64,000 nt of DNA from positions 62,001 to 126,000 of the forward strand of contig JBBRYM010000007.1 of the NCBI GenBank assembly GCA_038237625.1, in the 5' to 3' direction. This document shows, piece after piece, positions 1 through 8,370 of this stretch. Each line of letters starts with the position of its first letter. Within the stretch, counting starts at the first letter, position 1. Position numbers and translations under genes: made by a program. The DNA comes from JAWVFM01 sp038237625 (GTDB lineage Bacteria; Actinomycetota; Thermoleophilia; Solirubrobacterales; 70-9). The notes beneath the pieces were generated by a model. The model saw only the letters and a list, made by a program, of their open reading frames with translations, ran no database searches and was not told where the DNA came from.

Positions 1-1483
1 GACGCTCGGGGAGATGATCGAGCGTCTCTCGGGTCGCTAGCGCCTGCTCGCGAGTCGTTTGGAGCTCACGAGCGCAGATGATGACCCCGTCGACCTGAGG
101 CAACAGCTCGAGGGTGTCGGCCACCGGCAGCAGAGGGCTGCTGTCGATGATCACCACCTCATAACTGCGCGAGACCTGGTCGAGAAACGTCTTCAGCCGC
201 TCCGAGCCGAGCAGCTCGGCAGCGTGCGGAGTGGACGTCCCCGCCGGAATGCAGACGACGGCGTACTGCGCCCCGCCCGGAGCCTTCCCGTTCGGTCCCG
301 ACCCATTCAGCATCGGCGGGTCGGTGAACTCCACGGTTCGCAGGACGTCCCGGGGCTCCGCAAGACCGGCCAGGTAATCGCTGAGGCCTGGAGTCGGCTC
401 GATTCCGAGGCGGGTGGCAAGCACCGGCCGCCGAAAGTCGCATTCGACCAGCAGGGTCCGCTTGCCCCCCACCGCCATGCTGAACGCGAGCGAGCTGCTG
501 ACGGTGGTCTTGCCCTCCGAAGGAAACGCGCTGGTGACCAAGATCGACCGCAGCGGTGCGCCAGGCTTCACGAAATCCAGGTTGCGACGCATGATCCGGA
601 ATCCCTCGAGGTCGATCTGCTCGGTGCCTGCGTGGTCGCCGTTGGCCCCATTCGTCATGTGGGCGGTCCGCCCCATGGCCTCATTGCGCACGTATCCCAG
701 GATTGGGAAGTCGTAATAGGCCTGGATCTCGTGGGCGCTGCGCAGCCGGCGATCGAGCGAGTCTCTGAAAAACGCCAGCAGCAGCCCCGCAAGGAGCCCG
801 CCCAACAGCCCCAAGATCGCACTCCGAGGCGGGTTCGGCGAGACCGGTGTGGCGGGCACCGAGGCAGGATCGACCAGGTCCGCGGCCCGCGCAAAGGTGC
901 TCAAGGACTGGAGGCGTTCAATCGCGGCTTTCGTATAGCCCTGGGCGGCCAGGTCGGCCGCGTTCTTCCCGCCTGCGGTCTTATTCTGAAGCGTGCTGGC
1001 TGCGTGGGCGAGGCGCGCGTGGAGTTGCCTGTTGCTGATCGCGACCGTCGTCCGGGCAACCGCGTTGGCCGCGTCGGCAGCGGCCCTCGGGTCATCGGCC
1101 TGCCCGGTCACATTGACCAGCGCAGAGCTGGAGTCCACCGAGGGGAAGATGCTCGCGTTCAGCTGGCCAAGTCCCAGCCGGCGCGCCGCCGCCGAGAGCA
1201 CCTCCGGGCGCGTCACGGTCCTCGCCTTTGCGGCTGCGAGCTTGAGGGGATCCTGCGGCGTATTCGGCGAGAGGCCGACTAGCCCGAACTCGCTCGTCTC
1301 GTCCTTGAACGAGATCGAGGCCGTCGCCTGGTAGACGGAGTCCTGGCGGAGGGCGAGAAACAGCGCAACGCCGCCGCCGAGGACCGCCAGTACGAGAATC
1401 ATCAGGCGGTAGGAGCGGAGCACCCGCAGGTAATCGCGGATGCTCGCGTACCGCGGCTCTTGGGTCGCGTGATCGTCGGTCAT
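1..1483 (-). CDS. Wzz-type chain-length regulator fused to a CpsD-like bacterial tyrosine kinase (partial, 3' end beyond the window)
   Basis: Bitopic BY-kinase of exopolysaccharide export. Residues 25-46 and 221-239 are membrane helices flanking a Wzz-type extracytoplasmic domain. The cytoplasmic kinase follows, with Walker A SAFPSEGKTT at 318-327, Walker A' LLVECDFRRP at 344-353 and Walker B VVIIDSSP at 443-450. In this family the kinase autophosphorylates on a C-terminal tyrosine cluster and controls polymer length and export. The tail that would hold those tyrosines lies outside the window. The start is the ATG at 1483. The single-chain layout (Wzz plus kinase) is the actinobacterial and proteobacterial form, not the split Firmicutes form. 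It lies next to glycosyltransferase genes, which fits its role. Confidence 0.93.
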   Translation of the reverse strand, partial: MTDDHATQEPRYASIRDYLRVLRSYRLMILVLAVLGGGVALFLALRQDSVYQATASISFKDETSEFGLVGLSPNTPQDPLKLAAAKARTVTRPEVLSAAARRLGLGQLNASIFPSVDSSSALVNVTGQADDPRAAADAANAVARTTVAISNRQLHARLAHAASTLQNKTAGGKNAADLAAQGYTKAAIERLQSLSTFARAADLVDPASVPATPVSPNPPRSAILGLLGGLLAGLLLAFFRDSLDRRLRSAHEIQAYYDFPILGYVRNEAMGRTAHMTNGANGDHAGTEQIDLEGFRIMRRNLDFVKPGAPLRSILVTSAFPSEGKTTVSSSLAFSMAVGGKRTLLVECDFRRPVLATRLGIEPTPGLSDYLAGLAEPRDVLRTVEFTDPPMLNGSGPNGKAPGGAQYAVVCIPAGTSTPHAAELLGSERLKTFLDQVSRSYEVVIIDSSPLLPVADTLELLPQVDGVIICARELQTTREQALATRETLDHLPER

Positions 1484-1587
1484 CGCTTACTGACTTGGTT
1501 CCTCAGATGGCATTAGCGCCCCCGACCCCCTTAGGGCACGCCGAACAGCGCAAGTTAGCATGCCGGTTCGGGGCACTTGTCGGTTCG

Positions 1588-2712
1588 CTAACCCGCAGCC
1601 CGACACTCGTGAACCGCCCGCCGGTAGGCAGCAACGGTCTTCCGCGCGGTGGCCTCCCAGGTGAAGCGGGCTGCGCGCGCCCGCCCCTCGCTTCGCAGGC
1701 GCGCGGCAAGTGCGTCCTCGGTCAAGACGCGCTCGAGCGCCCGGGCGAGCGCGTCGGCTGACCCGGGCGCCACCAGGACCGCGCTGTCGCCCGTCACCTC
1801 GCGCAGGACGGCGAGGTCGCTGGCCACCACCGGGACACCAAACGACATCGCCTCGAGCACCGGCAGGCCGAATCCCTCGGCGAGGCTGGGCATGCAGAGG
1901 GCCGAAGCATCTCGATAGAGACCGGCGAGGACCGCGTCGTCGACGACACCGAGGATGGTCAACCTCTCCCCGATTCCAAGCTCGCTCGCGAGCTCGGCCA
2001 GACCCTGCGAACGGCCAACCGGCGGTCCTGCGAACACGAGTCGATGTCGATGAATGCCCGTCGCGGCGAAGGCCCTGAGCAATAGGTCGTGGCCCTTGCG
2101 GGGCTCCAGCGTGCCGACCGCAAGCACGAACGGCTCCGGCGGAAGGGGGGGGTCGACGGGGGTCGGTAGTCGGGTGAGGCCGAGGTACACGACACTGATT
2201 CGTGCCGGCTCTACGCCGCGGGCTACAAGCTCGTCGGCGGTGCTCTGCGAGTCGCAGACGACCACGCTTGCGCGCGAGAGCGACGCTAGACGCCGGCGCT
2301 GGAGCTCGACCGCCCGCCGCGGGTGGAAATGGGAGAGCTCGAGGGCAACGACGTCGTGCACCGTTACCACCAGCGGCAACCTCGTCGGCGGGGCCATCAG
2401 GTCGAGCGAATGGACGAGGTCAACCGCTCCCACGAGGGACTCTGCGCGGGGGATGCCGAACGCGCGCCACGCTGCTTGCGCCACTCGCAAGGGAACCCGC
2501 AGGTGCGAAGTCTGTGGTGGCAGCGCCTCGGTTCGCCGACCGATCGCGATCCGACGCAGCTCGCAATCAGCGCGGCGATCCAGCGCACGACCCAGCTCGC
2601 GGCTGTAGCGGGCCACCCCGGTCGCGCCCACGAGCTCGGGGGTGACGTCGAACGCCACGCGTAACGGGCGCTCGGCGAGGACATCGGAGCGGTCTTCGGG
2701 CTCCCGCCGCAC
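1588..2712 (-). CDS. GT4-family glycosyltransferase
   Basis: 374-residue GT-B glycosyltransferase. The N-terminal acceptor half has the GTGVARYSREL-like glycine-rich loop near residue 30. The C-terminal donor half has SLAEGFGLPVLEAMSFG near 275-290, the E-x7-E signature of GT4 enzymes that transfer a sugar from a nucleotide-sugar with retention. It has no signal peptide and is probably cytoplasmic or peripheral to the inner membrane. The GTG start (2712) overlaps the TAG stop of the upstream O-antigen-ligase-like gene by one base, so the two are translationally coupled. The sugar specificity cannot be read from the sequence. Confidence 0.93.
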   Translation of the reverse strand: MRREPEDRSDVLAERPLRVAFDVTPELVGATGVARYSRELGRALDRRADCELRRIAIGRRTEALPPQTSHLRVPLRVAQAAWRAFGIPRAESLVGAVDLVHSLDLMAPPTRLPLVVTVHDVVALELSHFHPRRAVELQRRRLASLSRASVVVCDSQSTADELVARGVEPARISVVYLGLTRLPTPVDPPLPPEPFVLAVGTLEPRKGHDLLLRAFAATGIHRHRLVFAGPPVGRSQGLAELASELGIGERLTILGVVDDAVLAGLYRDASALCMPSLAEGFGLPVLEAMSFGVPVVASDLAVLREVTGDSAVLVAPGSADALARALERVLTEDALAARLRSEGRARAARFTWEATARKTVAAYRRAVHECRAAG

Positions 2713-4313
2713 TACTGGGCCGGCACGGGCTCCGCCGGAATGTCGCTCTCGACACCCGTGGTCGCAGGCCAGTCTGATGCTGGCAACTGGTCAGGCGTCG
2801 GCTGGTCCCTCCGCTCGCGGTTCCGGGCCGCAGCACCTACGACCGCCCCCGCGAGTCCCCACAGCGTCCAGCTGACGGAGAAGTCCGTCCAGGTGTGCAG
2901 GAAGAAGGCACCAACCGCAAGTCCGATCGTGGCCGTCCAGATCGCCGCGGTGGTGAGGTCCGGAAGGGCCACTGCAGCGCGGCGGAGAGCACGAATCGCG
3001 GCGATGGTCAGTGCGATGAAGGCGATCATCGCGACGACGCCCAGCTCGTTGCCGACCTGGAGGTAGTTGCTCTCGCTCACGGTCTGCACCTGATGAAAGC
3101 GCTGACCGACGCCGGCCGATGTCCCGAGGCCCTGCCCGAGGGGGTGCTGGGCGATGGAATCCAGGCCACGGCGCATCGCCTGGAGATGGTCGGGGGCGCT
3201 GGGATCATCGCTGCTGGCAGTGGTCGAAGCGCGCGCGGCCAAGCCCGTGGACGAGGCGGCGGGCAGGGCGAGCAGCAAGCCGACTAGGAGCACGAATGCG
3301 AATTGGATCTGCGTCCCGGTGCGCCGGCCCGGAGCGAAGCGGAAAGCGCAAAAGGCGATGACGAGGGCTCCGATCAGCGCACTTCGGGTCTGCGTGAGCA
3401 CCAGAGCGGCACCTATCGTCAACAGGGAGGCGACCGTCGCCAGGCGCGCCCCTCGGCGAACCGCCTTCTCGACCCCGATCGCAAATCCGATCAGTAGATA
3501 AAACCCGCAGCTGAGGGGGCTCAAAAAGACCGAGCCAACCCGGACGATCTCCTGCCCAGCGATGGTCCCGTAGACGCGGTAGTCCAAGGGGTTCAATGGA
3601 AACACGTTCAGGATCTGTACTTGGTACTGGGCAAACTTGACGTCATTCACGATGAAGTTGTTCCAGGCCGAGGAAAAGAAGTACTCGTAGACCGCGATTG
3701 CCGCCACGACCGTCGCTATCCCGAACGCCGCTCGGCTCGCGCGGACGAGGAACCCGGGCGGAAGCAGGGCATGCCGGGCGCCCAGGAACAGAATCACGAA
3801 CCCCGCCGTCTGCCTGAACGCGAGGGAGCGCACCTGCGCGCTCATCGGCGCGCCGACTCCGGCCAGCCCCGGCACGAGGGCGTAGGCCAAAACGATCGCG
3901 ACGAACGCGAGCGCGATCCGGTCGAGCCTATCCAGTGGCTTGCGAGAGGCCTGGAAGCCTAGGAACCCGGCCACCACCACGCCGAGTCCCAAAGCCTCCT
4001 TCCAAGCCGCGAGCGGCCGAACGACCGAAGCCGGCACCCCCCATGCGTAGAGCTTCGCGAGGACCAGCTGCTGGAACGGCAAGAGGAGGATGAGGGCCAG
4101 CAGGGCGAGATCCGGTCGGCGCGCGCTGAGGACGACGAAAATGAGGGCGGCAAGCCCGACCACTAGTAGGTGGACCGAGACGATGCCGGAGGCGGCGATC
4201 GCAACGAACGCGGAAAGCAATAGGAGCCAGAGGCCGCCGGGGGCGGGCGCTCGGGGCGTGCGGACCGATCCTGCCACGAGCCCAGGAGCGTAGAGGAATG
4301 GTCCGCGGGTCAA
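2712..4313 (-). CDS. O-antigen ligase/polymerase-like polytopic membrane protein
   Basis: 533-residue protein with about 10-12 hydrophobic helices and a long extracytoplasmic loop near residues 360-420, the layout of the Wzy/WaaL superfamily. These proteins polymerise or ligate undecaprenyl-linked repeat units outside the membrane. The segment QTRSALIGALV and the loop motif HPLGQGLGTS fit the family. The C-terminal 30 residues are polar and acidic. It is coupled to the GT4 gene downstream (overlap TAGTG). The TTG at 4313 is used here. A GTG at 4277 preceded by a TACGCT box is a real alternative and would remove 12 non-essential residues. A second member of this family lies at 32.4-34.4 kb. 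Confidence 0.88.
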   Translation of the reverse strand: MTRGPFLYAPGLVAGSVRTPRAPAPGGLWLLLLSAFVAIAASGIVSVHLLVVGLAALIFVVLSARRPDLALLALILLLPFQQLVLAKLYAWGVPASVVRPLAAWKEALGLGVVVAGFLGFQASRKPLDRLDRIALAFVAIVLAYALVPGLAGVGAPMSAQVRSLAFRQTAGFVILFLGARHALLPPGFLVRASRAAFGIATVVAAIAVYEYFFSSAWNNFIVNDVKFAQYQVQILNVFPLNPLDYRVYGTIAGQEIVRVGSVFLSPLSCGFYLLIGFAIGVEKAVRRGARLATVASLLTIGAALVLTQTRSALIGALVIAFCAFRFAPGRRTGTQIQFAFVLLVGLLLALPAASSTGLAARASTTASSDDPSAPDHLQAMRRGLDSIAQHPLGQGLGTSAGVGQRFHQVQTVSESNYLQVGNELGVVAMIAFIALTIAAIRALRRAAVALPDLTTAAIWTATIGLAVGAFFLHTWTDFSVSWTLWGLAGAVVGAAARNRERRDQPTPDQLPASDWPATTGVESDIPAEPVPAQ

Positions 4314-4336
4314 CTGGTGTTTTCTCCACGGGCCAC

Positions 4337-4342
4337 TAGCAT
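4337..4342 (+). promoter_or_regulatory. Probable -10 box (TAGCAT) of the methyltransferase gene
   Basis: TAGCAT ends 10 bases before the ATG at 4353, and no Shine-Dalgarno sequence lies between them. This resembles the near-leaderless promoters seen at many other starts in this window and favours 4353 over the upstream GTG at 4317. Confidence 0.4.
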
Positions 4343-4352
4343 CGCGGCAACG

Positions 4353-5114
4353 ATGAGCAACCGGAAAGGGCCTCGGCGGCAGGCGGCGATGCGGGCCGTC
4401 CTAAACGCCTATGCGCGTGAACCCGAGCTTCCTCCGCGCTACGACGCGGGGGCCTGGTACGCGCCGTTTCGTTCGGCGATCACTGCGAGGATCGCGCCCG
4501 GAAATTCCGTCCTCGACATCGGCGCCGGCAGGAAGCCCACCCTGCTTCCCGAGGAGAGACCCGCGGATGTCCATTACGTCGGCCTCGACACCTCGGCGGT
4601 CGAGCTCGCCTCTGCCCCGTCTGGCAGCTATGACGAGCTGGTCATCGCCCCGGCCGAAAGGCGGGTTGCGGAGTGCGAGGACCGGTTTGACCTGGCAATC
4701 AGCTTCATGGTCTTCGAGCACGTAGAGCGCCTCGATGTCGCGCTCGCCAACATCCATTCCTATCTGCGTCCCGGTGGGCGGTTGGTCGCCCAGCTCGCGG
4801 GCGGGCTCTCGCCGTTTGCGATCGCCAGCCGCGCGATCCCGCATCGCCTGACGCGCTCGATTCTTGGCCGGATCCAGGGCCGCGCTCCGGAGAGCGTCTT
4901 TCCTGCCCACTACGACCATTGCTCGCACACGGGCCTGACCCGGCTGCTCGACGGCGTCTGGTCCGACTGGCGGATCGAGCCCCTCTTCGTCGGCTACGGC
5001 TACCTGAACTTCTCGAGGATCATGCGCGCCCTGTACATGGGCTACGAGGAGTGGGCGTACATAGGCGACCGCAAGAACCTAGCTGTCCACTACCGCATCG
5101 TGGCAGAGGCTTAG
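4353..5114 (+). CDS. Class I SAM-dependent methyltransferase
   Basis: 253-residue methyltransferase. Motif I SVLDIGAGRKP lies near residue 50. The second strand YVGLDTS follows, then the post-I segment FDLAISFMVFEHVERLD near 115 and the loop LRPGGRLVAQLAG, all typical of the Methyltransf_11/25 fold. The C-terminal part (YMGYEEWAYIGDRKNLAVHYRIV) resembles methyltransferases found in polysaccharide clusters. The gene diverges from the O-antigen-ligase-like gene and converges on a GT4 gene 11 bases away. The substrate is unknown; a sugar hydroxyl on the polysaccharide is an inference from context. Confidence 0.88.
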   Translation: MSNRKGPRRQAAMRAVLNAYAREPELPPRYDAGAWYAPFRSAITARIAPGNSVLDIGAGRKPTLLPEERPADVHYVGLDTSAVELASAPSGSYDELVIAPAERRVAECEDRFDLAISFMVFEHVERLDVALANIHSYLRPGGRLVAQLAGGLSPFAIASRAIPHRLTRSILGRIQGRAPESVFPAHYDHCSHTGLTRLLDGVWSDWRIEPLFVGYGYLNFSRIMRALYMGYEEWAYIGDRKNLAVHYRIVAEA

Positions 5115-5125
5115 GGGGCCTGAGG

Positions 5126-6229
5126 TCAGCCCTCGAGCGCCTCGCGGTAGGCGCCAACGATGATCTCGGCGACGTGATCGGCCGACCATCTGGAGCGGAC
5201 CCTGGCAAGCCCAGCGTCGGCCAGGCCCTGGGCCAGATCACTGTCACCGAGCACCCCCGCCAGAACCTCGCCAAGCGACTCCGAATCGGGATGATCACAC
5301 CAGGCGGCGGCGTCTCCGAGGACCTCCGGAAGCGAGCCGACGCGCGCGCATACCACCGGGACTCCGGACGCGGCGGCCTCGACGGCGGGCATCCCGAAGC
5401 CCTCGTAGGTGGTCGCGTAGCAGAAGGCTCGTGCACCGGCGAAGACGGCTGCCATGTCCCGATCGTCGACCATCCCAATGTGGATGACGCCCTCTTCCGG
5501 CTCGGGCGCCTCGCTGCTGACCACAGCGAGGGGAAGCTCGAGTGGCTCGGCGCCAAGCGCCTGAACGGCGCGTCGCCAAGCCGCCACCGCGACGGGCAAC
5601 TGCCGGCGGGGGGCGCCGCCAAGCGTGAGGACGTATGGCCGAGGTATCCCCAGGTGAGCCAGCCGCCGGGCCAAATCATCCGGATCGGGGCGAAAGGCGG
5701 CATCGACGGGCAGGCCGGTCGCGACCACCCGCTCCGCCGTGACGCCGTAGCGCTCGTAGCGCTCGAGGATCATGGAGCGCACGTGCTCGGAGTCGGTCAG
5801 GATCCGCCGGGCTGTTCGTGCAGCCCACCGCGCCTGGCGCCGAAAAACGAACAGCTTGTCCCGGCTGAAGAGCTCGGGAGCGAACTCGAAGGTCAGATCG
5901 TGCATCGTGACGACCATCGGCGCCGGCTGCACGTAGGGCAGGCCGTAGAACGGACAGTGGAAAACTCCAGGGAAACGCCGAAGCCAGCCGGGCGCGACGA
6001 GCTGGAGCCAGACGGCGTCGCGACCGGAAAGTGGCGCCTGCAGCGAGTGGACCGCAATGTTCGCCGTTTCGACGCTGGGCTTCGCGCGCCGGCTGTCCAG
6101 GAGCAGATCGAGCTCAGTGCGTCGTGCCAGCTCCGGAAGCAGGCTCGCGAGCGAACGTCCGATGCCGCCGATGGGTCTTGCCTGAAGGGTCCGTCCGTCG
6201 AGAGCAACCCGAGGCGCCTGCGAGATCAC
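5126..6229 (-). CDS. GT4-family glycosyltransferase
   Basis: 367-residue GT-B enzyme. The N-terminal part starts VALDGRTLQARPIGGIGRSL, with the glycine loop that contacts the acceptor. MHDLTFEFAPELF near 105-120 is a common GT4 segment. The C-terminal half has TTYEGFGMPAVEAAASGVPV near 280-300, the donor-binding E-x7-E motif. The GTG start at 6229 is preceded at 8 bases by TATCGT and has no Shine-Dalgarno, so the mRNA is probably leaderless. It is transcribed divergently from the GT4 gene at 6251 through a shared symmetric box. Confidence 0.93.
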   Translation of the reverse strand: MISQAPRVALDGRTLQARPIGGIGRSLASLLPELARRTELDLLLDSRRAKPSVETANIAVHSLQAPLSGRDAVWLQLVAPGWLRRFPGVFHCPFYGLPYVQPAPMVVTMHDLTFEFAPELFSRDKLFVFRRQARWAARTARRILTDSEHVRSMILERYERYGVTAERVVATGLPVDAAFRPDPDDLARRLAHLGIPRPYVLTLGGAPRRQLPVAVAAWRRAVQALGAEPLELPLAVVSSEAPEPEEGVIHIGMVDDRDMAAVFAGARAFCYATTYEGFGMPAVEAAASGVPVVCARVGSLPEVLGDAAAWCDHPDSESLGEVLAGVLGDSDLAQGLADAGLARVRSRWSADHVAEIIVGAYREALEG

Positions 6230-6236
6230 TCGTATT

Positions 6237-6243
6237 TACGATA
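6237..6243. promoter_or_regulatory. Symmetric bidirectional -10 element TACGATA
   Basis: On the plus strand TACGAT (6237-6242) lies 8 bases before the GTG at 6251. On the minus strand TATCGT (6238-6243) lies 8 bases before the GTG at 6229. The two boxes overlap almost completely in the 21-base space between the genes. No Shine-Dalgarno fits on either side, so both mRNAs would start at or near their start codons. Confidence 0.55.
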
Positions 6244-6250
6244 GCCGCCT

Positions 6251-7423
6251 GTGCAAAGGATCCTCCACGTCCTCGAAGCAATGGCCGGGGGCACTGAGCG
6301 CCACCTCCTCGACCTGCTCGCGGGGATCGACGGGTTCGAGCACACGGTCGTGGCTCCTCGCTTGCACCTTGGCGAGAGCACCGATGCCGCCATCGCGCGC
6401 GCTCGCGCGCTGGGGGCGATCGCCGAGGTCGTCGACATGCGGCGCTCTCCGTCTCCCACCAACGCCGGGGCGCTGCGGACGCTGCGGGCTCTGATCGGTC
6501 GAGCTCGCCCGGACGTGATCCATGGGCATAGCTCCGTGGGCGGCGCGTTCGCCCGGCTTGCCGCCCTAGGCTCGGCGAGGCCCGTCGTCTACACACCCAA
6601 CGGGATCATGCGAACTCCGTGGACGCTCGCCGTCGAGCGCCTGCTGGCGCGGCGCACGGATCGGTTCATCGCGGTCTCGGAGAGCGAAGCCTCGTTTGCC
6701 CTGAAGCGCGGCCTCACAGACGAGACCCGGCTTGCCGTAATTCCCAACGGGATCGACCCCGAGCCGCCGCCGCGCCTGTCGCCGACGCTCCGATCGCGAC
6801 TGGGAGTCCCAGCTCAGGCTCAACTCGTCGGTTCGCTCGGCCGGCTGGCCTGGCAAAAGGCCCCCGAGGTCTACGTCGGCGTCTGCGCACGGATTGCCGC
6901 CGCCGTCCCGGACTCCCATTTCCTGCTGATCGGCGAGGGACCCGCGGAGCGACGAGTGTCACGGAAGGTCAGCCGGGCAGGCCTCGACGACCGCTTTCAT
7001 CGCCTTGCGTCGCTTCCCGACGCCGCGTCGGCGATGCCCGACCTCGACCTCTATGTCATGACCTCCCGGTTCGAAGGGTTTCCCTACACGGTGCTCGAAG
7101 CAATGAGGGCCGGAATCCCCGTCGTGGCAACCGCGGCGGACGGCACCCGGGACGCAGTCGTCGACCAAGTCACGGGGTTGCTCGCCCCCATCGACGACCA
7201 ACGAGCAGTCGCCGAAGCCGCCATCGACCTCTTGCGCGACCGAGGACGGCGTGAGGCGCTCGGGGCGGCGGGGCGCGAGCGCGTCGTGGAGCGATTCAAC
7301 GTCGGGGCGATGGTCGCGGCTACAGCCACCGTCTATCGCAGCCTGATCGATTCGTCGCCACGAGACTCGAAGCCCACAGCGATGACTGGCGACGATTCTG
7401 AGCTCGGGGCACTGCGACGGTGA
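6251..7423 (+). CDS. GT4-family glycosyltransferase
   Basis: 390-residue GT-B enzyme. The N-terminus MQRILHVLEAMAGGTERHL carries the GG-T-E-R loop of WcaC/EpsF-like GT4 proteins. HGHSSVGG near 95 and GSLGRLAWQKAPEVYV near 195 are the usual hinge motifs. TSRFEGFPYTVLEAMRAGIPV near 275 is the donor E-x7-E site. The GTG start lies 8 bases after a TACGAT box. It overlaps the following GT2 gene by four bases (GTGA), so the two are probably translated as a coupled pair and act in succession on one glycan. Confidence 0.94.
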   Translation: MQRILHVLEAMAGGTERHLLDLLAGIDGFEHTVVAPRLHLGESTDAAIARARALGAIAEVVDMRRSPSPTNAGALRTLRALIGRARPDVIHGHSSVGGAFARLAALGSARPVVYTPNGIMRTPWTLAVERLLARRTDRFIAVSESEASFALKRGLTDETRLAVIPNGIDPEPPPRLSPTLRSRLGVPAQAQLVGSLGRLAWQKAPEVYVGVCARIAAAVPDSHFLLIGEGPAERRVSRKVSRAGLDDRFHRLASLPDAASAMPDLDLYVMTSRFEGFPYTVLEAMRAGIPVVATAADGTRDAVVDQVTGLLAPIDDQRAVAEAAIDLLRDRGRREALGAAGRERVVERFNVGAMVAATATVYRSLIDSSPRDSKPTAMTGDDSELGALRR

Positions 7424-8370
7424 GCGCCGACGACCTCAAAGCCGTAGAGGCGAGTGTGGTAATCCCCGCGCACAACGCGGCCGAGACGCTCCCAGCCACG
7501 CTGGCCGCGCTCGCGGCCCAGAAGACCGGCGCGACGTTCGAGGTGATCGTGGTCGACGACGGCTCGACCGACGACACCGCGCGGATCGCCGAACAGGCGG
7601 GCACCCGGTTGGTGCGAAACCCCCGCCCCGTCGGTCCTGGGGCCGCCCGAAATGCCGGCGTCGCCGCAGCCCGGGGCGCTTTGCTCGCGTTCACGGACGC
7701 CGACTGCGAGCCAACGCCCGGCTGGCTCGACGCGGGCGTCGAAGCTCTCGGAGAAGCCGGCCTGGTTCAGGGACGCGTCGCGCCGCAGCCCGGTGTTCCA
7801 GTTGGCCCCTTCGACCGCACGCTCTGGGTCACCGCGCCCGTGGGACTCTTCGAATCGGCCAACCTGTTCGTCCGTCGTGAGCTCTTCGAGGCCCTCGGCG
7901 GCTTCGACGAAGGTCTGCTCACCCTTGCCGGTTCGCACTTCGGCGAGGACGTCAGCTTTGGCTGGCGGGTCCGGCGCGGCGGCGTCGAAACCGGCTTCAG
8001 TGAGGCCGCGCTCGTCCATCATGCCGTCTTCACTCGCGGCCCTGCCGAGTATCTGCGGGAGCGCAAGCGCGCCGCTTACTTCTGCGCGCTGGCGCATCTC
8101 GTGCCGGAGCTGCGCCGCTCGCTCTTCTATCGCCGCTGGTTTCTCAGCCGTCGCAGCGCGCTCTTCACCGCAGCCGCCGGTGGAATACTCGCCTCCAGCG
8201 CAAGCCGGAAACCGGCGCTCGCTCTCGCCGCCGTGCCCTACGCCCGCCTGCTGGTGGCGGACGCGCGCGCGAACGGCGCGAAGGCGGCCGCGATCATCGC
8301 CCTCGGGGACACGCTCGGCCTCGCCGCGCTCATCCGGGGAACCGTCCGGTTCCGGACTCTGGTGCTCTGA
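7420..8370 (+). CDS. GT2-family glycosyltransferase with a conserved C-terminal RT tail
   Basis: 316-residue GT-A enzyme: EASVVIPAHNAAETL at the N-terminus, VDDGSTDDT near 45, FTDADCEPTPGWL near 90 (the DxD-type metal site) and GEDVSFGWRVRRGG near 190. The last 60 residues hold a hydrophobic stretch with VPYARL and end RGTVRFRTLVL. The same tail closes the GT2 proteins at 25.8 and 30.3 kb, which marks a paralogous subfamily. It starts in a GTGA overlap with the upstream GT4. The last 41 bases overlap a convergent glycoside hydrolase gene. Confidence 0.94.
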   Translation: MSADDLKAVEASVVIPAHNAAETLPATLAALAAQKTGATFEVIVVDDGSTDDTARIAEQAGTRLVRNPRPVGPGAARNAGVAAARGALLAFTDADCEPTPGWLDAGVEALGEAGLVQGRVAPQPGVPVGPFDRTLWVTAPVGLFESANLFVRRELFEALGGFDEGLLTLAGSHFGEDVSFGWRVRRGGVETGFSEAALVHHAVFTRGPAEYLRERKRAAYFCALAHLVPELRRSLFYRRWFLSRRSALFTAAAGGILASSASRKPALALAAVPYARLLVADARANGAKAAAIIALGDTLGLAALIRGTVRFRTLVL

